In this document: positions 1-6,155 of the stretch, piece by piece
How positions within the stretch are numbered: the first letter of the stretch is position 1
Layout of the letters: every line of letters starts with the position of its first letter
Assembly (NCBI GenBank): GCA_947468985.1
Contig: CANINJ010000075.1
Coordinates: forward strand, 1-8,228
From: Bacteroidota bacterium
GTDB taxonomy: Bacteria; Bacteroidota; Bacteroidia; Flavobacteriales; Flavobacteriaceae
Reading direction: 5' to 3'
DNA: 8,228 nt
Position numbers and translations under genes: made by a program
Notes under the pieces: generated by a model
Database searches by the model: none
What the model was told of the DNA's origin: nothing
What the model saw: only the letters and a program-made list of their open reading frames with translations

Positions 1-435
1 CAACTTGTAGCTTTGGATTTTGGTTGTATGAAACAAATTCCAAATGAGTTTTATATTCCTTATTTTGAGTTGATTGACAAGAAAGTCATCAATAATCCGA
101 AATTATTTAGTGATAAATTATTTGAGTTAGAAATCTTGAGAACTGACGATTCAAAAGAGGAGGTAATCTATTTCACAGATATGTTTTACGATTTATTGTC
201 CTTGTTTACGCAACCCTTTCAAGAAGAAAATTTTGATTTTTCAGATCCAAATTTCTTTGGAAACATTGCGAAATTGGGAGAAAGATTTGCAAAAGACACC
301 AATCTTAGAAAAATGAATGGCAATCGAGGTTCCAAACATTTCATCTATATGAACCGAACTTTTTTCGGATTGTACAACTTGATGTTTGATTTAAAGGCTA
401 CAATTGTTGTCAATCAGTATCAAAAATATAACTAA
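1..435 (+). CDS. ABC1/AarF/UbiB-family kinase-like protein, C-terminal part (5' end outside window)
   Basis: This is the last 144 codons of a gene that begins left of the window. The frame is open from base 1, so no start codon should be placed here; the TTG at 13 and the ATG at 28 are internal. The first visible residues read QLVALDFGCMKQIP, which matches the Mg-binding DFG segment of the ABC1/UbiB atypical kinase fold as seen in Flavobacteriaceae members. The remainder is an alpha-helical, acidic and aromatic C-terminal lobe with no membrane segment. Family members are ATPase/kinase-like proteins, best known for supporting isoprenoid-quinone biosynthesis or lipid homeostasis, but the substrate of this branch is unknown. 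The stop codon overlaps the next start (TAATG), which indicates translational coupling with the DUF2805 gene. Family assignment is fairly secure; function is not. Confidence 0.82.
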   Translation, partial: QLVALDFGCMKQIPNEFYIPYFELIDKKVINNPKLFSDKLFELEILRTDDSKEEVIYFTDMFYDLLSLFTQPFQEENFDFSDPNFFGNIAKLGERFAKDTNLRKMNGNRGSKHFIYMNRTFFGLYNLMFDLKATIVVNQYQKYN

Positions 436-713
436 TGACTAAGGAATTATCAGAAATTGAAATCGACAGAATTATTGAAATGGCATGGGAAGACCGCACC
501 ACATTTGATGCTATAATGTTACAATTTGGATTAAAAGAGCAAGAAGTCATCGATTTGATGCGTAAAGAAATGAAAGCCTCAAGTTTCAGAATGTGGCGCG
601 CTCGGGTTCAAGGTCGGAAAACAAAACACGAAAAACTAAGAGATTTTCGAGAAGGTAGATTTAAATGTACGATGCAAAGACAAATAAACAACAACAAAAT
701 ATCAAAAAGATAA
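435..713 (+). CDS. TIGR03643 / DUF2805 family protein
   Basis: A small, basic, cytoplasmic protein of 92 residues with no signal peptide or membrane segment. It matches the uncharacterised TIGR03643/DUF2805 family: an N-terminal helical stretch (residues about 4-47) that reads like a helix-turn-helix (TTFDAIMLQFGLKEQEVIDLM), then the FRMWRARVQGR segment (51-61) and a conserved basic tail with RFKCTMQRQINNNKIS (75-90). The full family length is present. A nucleic-acid-binding role is plausible from the basic helical pattern but is inference. The ATG overlaps the upstream stop by one base, and only 13 bases separate its stop from the next gene, so it is clearly an operon member. In related genomes I recall this family next to cryptochrome/photolyase genes, which would tie it to light or DNA-damage physiology; no such gene is in view. 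Confidence 0.85.
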   Translation: MTKELSEIEIDRIIEMAWEDRTTFDAIMLQFGLKEQEVIDLMRKEMKASSFRMWRARVQGRKTKHEKLRDFREGRFKCTMQRQINNNKISKR

Positions 714-726
714 ATCACGTTATTAA

Positions 727-1410
727 ATGAAAAACATAGTAATAATAGGCGGTAGCAAAGGTATTGGAAATGCAATTGTAACGCAAATGGTTGAAAAAAA
801 TAAGGTTTACAACATCAGTAGAAGTGTACCAACTATTTCAAATCCTAATTTAAAACATTTTGAATTAAACGTTTTAGAAGACGAACTTCCAGAAATTGAA
901 AATATTGATGTATTAATTTATTGTCCAGGATCTATAAACCTTAAACCAATTATGAGTTTGAGCGTTGACGATTTTAGAAATGATTTCGAAATTAATGTAA
1001 TCGGTGCTGTAAAAGCGATTCAGAAGTATTTACCGGTATTAAAAAAAGGAAATAATCCTTCTATTTTATTGTTTAGTACTGTTGCGGCAAAATTAGGAAT
1101 GCCATTTCACGCAAGTATTGCAACAGCAAAATCAGGAGTTGAAGGATTGGTAAAGTCGCTTGGGGCAGAGTTAGCTCCAACAATTAGAGTGAATGCGATT
1201 GCTCCAACAATTACAGAAACGTCTTTGTCGGCAAACATTCTTCGCAACGACAGAATGAAAGAAAATATGATTGAACGCCACCCAATGAAAGGATATTTGA
1301 AGCCTGAAGAAGTAGCGGGAATGGCACAATTCTTAATTTCAGAAAATGCAAAATCAATTTCAGGACAAGTTTTTGAAATGGATTATGGCATTGTTAGTTT
1401 TAAAATTTAA
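727..1410 (+). CDS. Short-chain dehydrogenase/reductase-like protein lacking the catalytic Tyr
   Basis: A 227-residue single-domain Rossmann protein. The nucleotide-binding glycine motif is GGSKGIG at 8-14. The usual NNAG is replaced by CPGS (66-69), the structural Asn is N90 (EINVIGA), and the Ser of the catalytic tetrad is S117 (LLFSTVAA). The usual YxxxK is I131-A-T-A-K135: the Lys is present, but the codon at the Tyr position is ATT (1117-1119). The strand after the active site is normal (RVNAIAPT, 154-161). The protein is slightly shorter than classical SDRs of about 250 residues. From memory, the HASIAxAK form recurs in SDR-like proteins encoded beside cryptochrome/photolyase and folE genes, so this is more likely a subfamily trait than damage. 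Dinucleotide binding is likely; normal SDR redox chemistry is doubtful. It sits between the DUF2805 gene and folE with gaps of 13 and 21 bases. Confidence 0.88.
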   Translation: MKNIVIIGGSKGIGNAIVTQMVEKNKVYNISRSVPTISNPNLKHFELNVLEDELPEIENIDVLIYCPGSINLKPIMSLSVDDFRNDFEINVIGAVKAIQKYLPVLKKGNNPSILLFSTVAAKLGMPFHASIATAKSGVEGLVKSLGAELAPTIRVNAIAPTITETSLSANILRNDRMKENMIERHPMKGYLKPEEVAGMAQFLISENAKSISGQVFEMDYGIVSFKI

Positions 1411-1420
1411 ATAAAAACCC

Positions 1421-1425
1421 AAGGA
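1421..1425 (+). promoter_or_regulatory. Shine-Dalgarno-like site before folE
   Basis: AAGGA ends six bases before the ATG at 1432. Genes in this window otherwise lack a clear Shine-Dalgarno sequence, as is usual in Bacteroidota, so this purine box is an exception. It supports the chosen folE start and may lift translation of the last gene of the operon. Confidence 0.4.
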
Positions 1426-1431
1426 TAATAG

Positions 1432-2031
1432 ATGAAAAGTTACGAGAAAATTGAAATTTACGACACAGAATTGATAGAATCAATGTCGAAAAATTATAAA
1501 ACTATAATTGAAAATTTAGGTGAAGATATAAACCGTGAAGGACTTCAAAAAACTCCAGAACGAGTTGCCAAAGCAATGCAATATTTGACACACGGATACG
1601 ATTTGAATCCGTTAGAAATCCTAAAATCTGCTTTGTTTACGGAAGACCATCAACAAATGATTGTTGTAAAAGACATTGAAATATACTCTATGTGCGAGCA
1701 CCACATGTTACCGTTTTTTGGAAAAGCCCACGTGGCTTATATTCCAAATGGAAAAATTGTAGGATTGAGTAAAATTCCGAGAATTGTTGATGCTTTTGCA
1801 AGAAGAATGCAAGTCCAAGAACGCCTTACCGATGAAATTAAAAATTGCATTCAAGAAGCGTTAAGCCCACTTGGAGTTGCCGTTGTAATTGAAGCACAAC
1901 ACATGTGCATGCAAATGCGAGGAATCCAAAAACAGAATTCATATGCAACAACATCCTCTTTTACAGGAGCATTTGAACGCGATAAAACCAGAAAAGAATT
2001 CATTAGTTTAATTTCGAATAAATTGAGTTAG
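1432..2031 (+). CDS. folE: GTP cyclohydrolase I
   Basis: A 199-residue GTP cyclohydrolase I, which converts GTP to 7,8-dihydroneopterin triphosphate, the entry step to folate and other pterins. It is cytoplasmic and normally a toroidal decamer. The Zn ligands are visible: C88 and H91 in the CEHH motif (88-91) and C159 in HMCMQMRG. The substrate-binding segment is [10 protein letters not shown] (111-120), followed by MQVQERLT (126-133). TPERVAKAM (41-49) is the usual N-terminal family motif. Full length is present. The [18 protein letters not shown] and [12 protein letters not shown] wording differs from the other Flavobacterium FolE type I recall ([17 protein letters not shown]), so this may be a second, operon-dedicated copy; that is inference. 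Last gene of the ABC1/DUF2805/SDR operon, followed by a strong terminator. Confidence 0.96.
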   Translation: MKSYEKIEIYDTELIESMSKNYKTIIENLGEDINREGLQKTPERVAKAMQYLTHGYDLNPLEILKSALFTEDHQQMIVVKDIEIYSMCEHHMLPFFGKAHVAYIPNGKIVGLSKIPRIVDAFARRMQVQERLTDEIKNCIQEALSPLGVAVVIEAQHMCMQMRGIQKQNSYATTSSFTGAFERDKTRKEFISLISNKLS

Positions 2032-2050
2032 ACTATAAAGTTCATAAATT

Positions 2051-2104
2051 AAAAAAAGGGATGTTGAATTGTTTGATTACAATTTAATATCCCTTATTAT
2101 TTCG
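2051..2104 (+). terminator. Terminator hairpin after folE
   Basis: A long hairpin: 2056-2072 pairs with 2079-2095 across a six-base loop (TTGATT), giving 17 consecutive pairs if G-T wobbles are allowed, with a GC-rich foot (AAGGGAT/ATCCCTT). It is preceded by A7 and followed by the T-rich ATTATTT, so it could work in both directions, though the T tract is imperfect. It closes the four-gene operon that ends with folE. Confidence 0.8.
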
Positions 2105-2143
2105 ATTAAAGGAAGATAATAACGATATAACAACATATTTTTA

Positions 2144-2151
2144 TATATTTG
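2144..2151 (+). promoter_or_regulatory. -7 promoter box (TAnnTTTG) for the cytochrome/T9SS gene pair
   Basis: TATATTTG matches the Bacteroidota primary-sigma -7 consensus TAnnTTTG exactly and lies 30 bases before the ATG at 2182, just after the folE terminator. No clear -33 TTG element was found about 19-20 bases upstream, so the call rests on the box and its position. Confidence 0.5.
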
Positions 2152-2181
2152 GTTTTTATTCATAAAAACTAATGAAAAAGT

Positions 2182-3291
2182 ATGAAGCAAAAATACTATC
2201 TTATTAAATTATTTACATTTTTTGTAATTTGTTGTACTTTATTTTCTTGCGGAACGGATAAGGATGATTATCAAATAATTACTCCCGTAAATATTGATTT
2301 GTCTTTAGTTCCATATCCAAAATTGTCAGATTATAAGTTTTTTATAGGTGAATTAAAAAATCAAGCTCCTGCTTACAAAGTAATTCCTTATAAACCTGCA
2401 AGCGAACTTTTTGTAAACTATGCTCATAAAAAACGTTTTGTCTGGATGCCTGATGGAACTATTGCGAATTTTAATGGGAATGAAAATGTCCTTGATTTTC
2501 CTATTGGTGCAGTTCTAATTAAAACATTTTACTATAATAATGTTCAGCCTGCAAATGCAACTAAAATCATTGAAACCCGTCTTTTAATTCGTAAAAGTGA
2601 TGGTTGGAAAGCCTATGAATATTTATGGAACGAAGACCAAACAGAAGCCCTTTTGGATACAGATCAAAATGGAGTTTTTATTCCGATAACTTGGACAGAA
2701 AACAATGTTACAAAAACGGTTAATTATAAAACCCCTTCCCAAACAGAGTGTATCACTTGCCATAAAATTAATTTGAATCAAACCATCGGTGGTGAAATCA
2801 CTATTCCTATTGGCCCTAAGCCACAAAATTTAAATACTGATTTTAATTATGGTTCTTCAGTAATGAATCAAATTGAAAAATGGAAAATTGAAGGATATCT
2901 TGGAAATGATACCTCTACAGATATACCTCGATCAACTATAGATTGGACGGACACAACCAAATCATTAGAAGACAGAGCACGTTCGTATATCGATATAAAT
3001 TGCGCTCATTGTCACCGTGACGGAGGACATTGTGATTACACAAATATGCGTTTCAATTATAGTAATACCGATTTAACAACCTTTGGGGTTTGCATGACAC
3101 CTTTATTTCATAATGTTCCAGGTCCATTTGTAATTAATGCTGGAAACGCAGATAACTCGGAGCTTGTTTATAGAATTAGTAGTGTACAAGATTCCGAAAT
3201 GATGCCAATTATTGGGCGTTCATTAGTTCATACCGAAGGGGTTCAATTGATTAAAGATTGGATAAACTCACTTACAACCACTTGCCGTTAA
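2182..3291 (+). CDS. Diheme c-type cytochrome-like lipoprotein (TIGR03806 / SO2930-like)
   Basis: A 369-residue exported lipoprotein. Residues 1-22 form an SPII signal with the lipobox LFSC and lipidated C23, followed by GTDKDD, an acidic stretch typical of surface lipoproteins in Bacteroidota. Two heme c attachment motifs occur: CITCH (190-194) and CAHCH (274-278). M340/M341 in the DSEMMPIIG segment is a plausible distal ligand of the second heme. The region before the first motif (about 35-185) is beta-rich and matches the part seen in SO2930/TIGR03806-type proteins, including FVWMPDGT and the KTPSQTECITCH approach. The C-terminal 265-362 looks like a cytochrome c fold ending in IKDWINSL. 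Extra cysteines C284, C304 and C367 could form disulfides. It probably acts in electron transfer at the outer membrane; the donor and acceptor are unknown. The start is the ATG 30 bases after the TATATTTG box. It is followed after 21 bases by the T9SS gene and likely cotranscribed with it. Confidence 0.85.
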   Translation: MKQKYYLIKLFTFFVICCTLFSCGTDKDDYQIITPVNIDLSLVPYPKLSDYKFFIGELKNQAPAYKVIPYKPASELFVNYAHKKRFVWMPDGTIANFNGNENVLDFPIGAVLIKTFYYNNVQPANATKIIETRLLIRKSDGWKAYEYLWNEDQTEALLDTDQNGVFIPITWTENNVTKTVNYKTPSQTECITCHKINLNQTIGGEITIPIGPKPQNLNTDFNYGSSVMNQIEKWKIEGYLGNDTSTDIPRSTIDWTDTTKSLEDRARSYIDINCAHCHRDGGHCDYTNMRFNYSNTDLTTFGVCMTPLFHNVPGPFVINAGNADNSELVYRISSVQDSEMMPIIGRSLVHTEGVQLIKDWINSLTTTCR

Positions 3292-3312
3292 TAATAAATA
3301 AACTCTTGTCTT

Positions 3313-5331
3313 ATGAAAAAAATTACCTACTTATTTATCTTATTTTTTAGTTTTCAGTTTTTAAACGCTCAAAATACGTGCGTAACTGCACTTTCTATTT
3401 CAGCTGGATCTTATCAGATTGCAATTATTGACGGAACTGATATTCCAACTCCAGTTTGTGCAACCAACGGTACAGGTGCAACGGCTGGTGAGTGGTACGC
3501 TTATACACCAACACAAAATTATACTGTTACAGTAACAACTGAGCTTCAAGTTAATTCAGGAAATGACACACGATTTCATGTTTACACGGGTGCTTGTGGT
3601 AATTTAATTTGTTACTCTGGAGATGATGATGGCGGGGTAATTGGAACCGGTTATTTATCAATTGCAACATTTAATGTTACTGCTGGAACAACTTATTTTA
3701 TTGCATTTGACAACCGATGGAGAACTGGAACTCAAGTTCCCTTCGAATTTCAATTAACTGAACAGCCAATTGTTTTTCCTGCAATTAGTTTCAATGCCGT
3801 TACAATTCCATCAAGTTCTCAAATATGTTGTGTAGCAGATATGAATAATGATTATCTTGATGATATTGTTACAGTTGAAACAAATCAAATGACGGTGCAC
3901 TCTCAAAAGAATATTGGAGGATTTACAACTACGATTTTTCCACTTCCTGCATTAACTGCTACTCCAGGTTGGAGTATTGCGGCGGGTGATTTTGATAGAA
4001 ATGGTTATAATGATTTAGTGTTCGGAAGTAGTAGTAGATTGGCAGTAATTAAAGCAAATTCAACAGGAACTGGCTATACTGAAATTTCCTATCCTCAAAA
4101 TATTTTTACTCAAAGAACTAATTTTGTTGATATAAATAATGATGGAAATTTAGATTTATGGGCTTGTCACGATGTTGCTCAAAGTCATACTTACAGAAAC
4201 GACGGTGTTGGAAATTTGAATTTTGATATTTCATTAATGCCAACATTAGCGGTTGGTGGGAATTATCAATCCATGTGGACTGATTATGATAATGATGGAG
4301 ATTTCGATATGTATTTGTCTAAATGTAGGGCAGGTGCCCCAGTTGGAGATGCGCAAAGAATTAATCTATTATATAAAAATAATGGTAACGGAACATACAC
4401 AGAAGTTGGAGCTCTTGCAGGTGTGAATGACGGTAGCCAATCTTGGTCAACGGCAATTGAGGATTTTGATAATGATGGAGACATGGATATTTTACTCTCT
4501 AATATTTCAGATACCAATAAATTCTACAGAAACAATGGAAATGGAACTTTTACCGATATTTATGCCACAACAGGAATTGACCCACAAGTTGGTTCATGGG
4601 AACTTCAAGCTGCCGACTTTAACAATGATGGTTTTGTAGATTTTATTTGGCAAAATAATAAACAAATTTATCTTAATAATGGTGATTTGACTTTTACAGG
4701 TTATGTATTTCCTTTTAGCGAAGGTGGAATAGGTGATTTAAATAATGATGGTTTTTTAGATTTACAATTCAATAATACCGTTTATTATAATGTTCCAAAT
4801 GCAAATAATTGGGTAAAAATAAATATTAAAGGGATTCAAAGTAATCGAAATGGTATTGGTGCCCGTGTTGAAATTTATGGTGCTTGGGGAAAACAAATAC
4901 GTGAAATTAGAAGCGGTCACGGATTTAGTCATATGAGTTCTTTAAATGCCTATTTTGGAATTGGAACTGCAACTGCAATTACAAAAGTAGTTATCAAATG
5001 GCCTTCCGGAATTGTAGATACCGTTTATTCACCCGCTATTAATCAAGCTTTACTTGTTGTAGAAAATTCGACATTAAGCATAAATGAAAATAGTTTAAAC
5101 AACTTTGTTCTGTATCCAAATCCAACAAAAGACTTTTTAAAAGTACATTTTAATACCAATGAAATTGTGCAAACTTCAGTATCAATTTTTGATATGAATG
5201 GAAAATTAGTACTAAAGTCAAGTGTCGAAAACGAAATGATTTCAGTTAAAAGTCTTCAAAGCGGAACGTACAGTATTGTTTTTGAAAATGAACTTGGTAA
5301 AAAATATTCAAGTAAATTTATTAAAGAATAA
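3313..5331 (+). CDS. T9SS-secreted FG-GAP/VCBS and ASPIC/UnbV domain protein (CRTAC1-like)
   Basis: A 672-residue exported protein. Residues 1-20 are a Sec signal peptide ending LNAQ. Residues about 21-150 form a beta-rich, Cys-containing domain resembling PPC-like domains of flavobacterial secreted proteins. Seven Ca-binding loops with the DxNxDGxxD pattern follow at 176-184, 226-234, 273-281, 324-332, 384-392, 435-443 and 475-483, marking FG-GAP/VCBS propeller blades; the first two are degenerate. An ASPIC/UnbV domain spans about 508-584 (NRNGIGARVEI, the RSGHGFSHMSS segment and VVIKWPSG). The tail carries FVLYPNPTKDFLKV (598-611) and ends SSKFIKE, a type A T9SS sorting domain that is normally cleaved on secretion. 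The architecture is that of CRTAC1-family proteins, whose bacterial function is unknown; Ca-dependent adhesion or ligand binding is inferred. Second gene of the unit with the diheme lipoprotein, closed by a terminator 22 bases after the stop. Confidence 0.9.
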   Translation: MKKITYLFILFFSFQFLNAQNTCVTALSISAGSYQIAIIDGTDIPTPVCATNGTGATAGEWYAYTPTQNYTVTVTTELQVNSGNDTRFHVYTGACGNLICYSGDDDGGVIGTGYLSIATFNVTAGTTYFIAFDNRWRTGTQVPFEFQLTEQPIVFPAISFNAVTIPSSSQICCVADMNNDYLDDIVTVETNQMTVHSQKNIGGFTTTIFPLPALTATPGWSIAAGDFDRNGYNDLVFGSSSRLAVIKANSTGTGYTEISYPQNIFTQRTNFVDINNDGNLDLWACHDVAQSHTYRNDGVGNLNFDISLMPTLAVGGNYQSMWTDYDNDGDFDMYLSKCRAGAPVGDAQRINLLYKNNGNGTYTEVGALAGVNDGSQSWSTAIEDFDNDGDMDILLSNISDTNKFYRNNGNGTFTDIYATTGIDPQVGSWELQAADFNNDGFVDFIWQNNKQIYLNNGDLTFTGYVFPFSEGGIGDLNNDGFLDLQFNNTVYYNVPNANNWVKINIKGIQSNRNGIGARVEIYGAWGKQIREIRSGHGFSHMSSLNAYFGIGTATAITKVVIKWPSGIVDTVYSPAINQALLVVENSTLSINENSLNNFVLYPNPTKDFLKVHFNTNEIVQTSVSIFDMNGKLVLKSSVENEMISVKSLQSGTYSIVFENELGKKYSSKFIKE

Positions 5332-5353
5332 CAACCTATTTATTTTAAAAACT

Positions 5354-5381
5354 AATCCCGATGTATTTCGGGATTTTTTTT
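5354..5381 (+). terminator. Intrinsic terminator after the T9SS gene
   Basis: A perfect 8-bp stem, AATCCCGA (5354-5361) with TCGGGATT (5368-5375), a six-base loop and a T run to 5381. This is a textbook rho-independent terminator on the + strand and ends the diheme lipoprotein/T9SS unit. The remaining bases up to 5488 show nothing recognisable beyond AT-rich spacer. Confidence 0.92.
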
Positions 5382-5488
5382 GCAATAACCTAAAATACTT
5401 TTTAAAAACAACACTTTTATACACTAATTTACCAACAATTATATTAGTCAACACAGATAAAAAATCGTAACTTAGAGTGTTGAATTTA

Positions 5489-5496
5489 TACTTTTG
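5489..5496 (+). promoter_or_regulatory. -7 promoter box (TAnnTTTG) for the YceI gene
   Basis: TACTTTTG is an exact TAnnTTTG match, 49 bases before the ATG at 5546 and downstream of the preceding terminator, so the YceI gene appears to be transcribed alone. No good -33 TTG was found at the usual distance. Confidence 0.5.
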
Positions 5497-5545
5497 AATT
5501 CAATTAATTTATGGCTTTAAATCATTGTTTTTAAATTTAATAATA

Positions 5546-6142
5546 ATGAAAAATTTAGGGATTTTTTATTCAGTTTTATTATTCTTTTGCAATGCATTCT
5601 CTCAAAACAAAATAGCTACTAATACAGGAACTATACTTTTTGAAGCATCAATTCCAGCTTTTGAAGAAGTTAAGGCCAACAATAATAGTGTTAGTTGCGT
5701 TGTAAATACTACAACAGGTGAAATCTCAAGTTTAGCTTTTATAAGTGAATTTCATTTTAAAATGGCAATGATGGAAGAACATTTTAATGCCAATTATTTA
5801 GAAAGTCCCAAATACCCAAAGGCTACTTTCAAAGGACATATTCACGGATTTAATTTGGCAATTATTGGTAATGTTCCTAAGGATTTTATACTTACAGGAA
5901 CACTGTCAATGCACGGAAAATATAAAGTTATTTCTACCATTGCAATGATTCAAAAAACAGAAAATGGGTTAGAAATAACAACCAATTTTAAAGTCAATAT
6001 CAGTGATTTTGGAATAAAAATCCCCAAAATTGTTCAGTATAAAATTGCCGAAACTGTAACTATTAAAACGAATTTTGAATTCAAGGACATTGTGTTGACT
6101 TCACAAAAAAAAGGGAGCAATAACAGTGCTCCCTCGTTTTAA
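5546..6142 (+). CDS. Secreted YceI-family protein
   Basis: A 198-residue exported protein of the YceI family, which forms a lipocalin-like beta barrel able to bind long isoprenoid or amphiphilic ligands in the periplasm. Residues 1-19 are a signal peptide (hydrophobic IFYSVLLFF core, cleavage after AFS or AFSQ). Family wording is visible: the N-terminal TGTILFEASIPAF strand, FHFKMAMMEEHFNANYLES followed by KYPKATFKG, then the LTGTLSMHGKYK strand pair and the C-terminal FKVNISDFGIKIP segment. The ATG at 5546 is chosen over an in-frame TTG at 5525 because it begins a clean signal peptide (MKNLGIFY). The ligand is unknown. The last residues (about KKGSNNSAPSF) are encoded by a terminator hairpin shared with the convergent aminotransferase gene, so they are probably an unstructured tail without family function. 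Confidence 0.92.
   Translation: MKNLGIFYSVLLFFCNAFSQNKIATNTGTILFEASIPAFEEVKANNNSVSCVVNTTTGEISSLAFISEFHFKMAMMEEHFNANYLESPKYPKATFKGHIHGFNLAIIGNVPKDFILTGTLSMHGKYKVISTIAMIQKTENGLEITTNFKVNISDFGIKIPKIVQYKIAETVTIKTNFEFKDIVLTSQKKGSNNSAPSF
6105..6140 (-). terminator. Bidirectional terminator hairpin inside the YceI gene end
   Basis: GGGAGCA (6113-6119) pairs perfectly with TGCTCCC (6127-6133) around a seven-base loop. On the - strand the stem is followed by T8 (complement of A8 at 6105-6112), giving an ideal terminator for the aminotransferase gene, whose stop is at 6156. On the + strand only TCGTTTT follows, a weaker terminator for the YceI gene. The hairpin lies wholly upstream of the YceI stop codon at 6140-6142. 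Confidence 0.88.
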
Positions 6143-6155
6143 TTTATATGATTTT

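Noticed and set aside
2623..2826. - strand open frame of 67 codons inside the diheme lipoprotein gene
   Set aside because: It is an antisense shadow of a well-supported gene and has no recognisable domain.
4284..4639. Open frames on both strands within the VCBS repeat region
   Set aside because: The repeated Asp/Asn-rich codons leave alternative frames open by composition; neither product resembles a protein family.
5276..5470. 64-codon + strand open frame overlapping the T9SS gene end and its terminator
   Set aside because: It runs through the intrinsic terminator, has no family resemblance and arises from AT-rich sequence in another frame.
5525..5545. TTG start upstream of the YceI ATG
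   Set aside because: Starting at the ATG at 5546 gives a standard signal peptide; the extra seven residues lack support.
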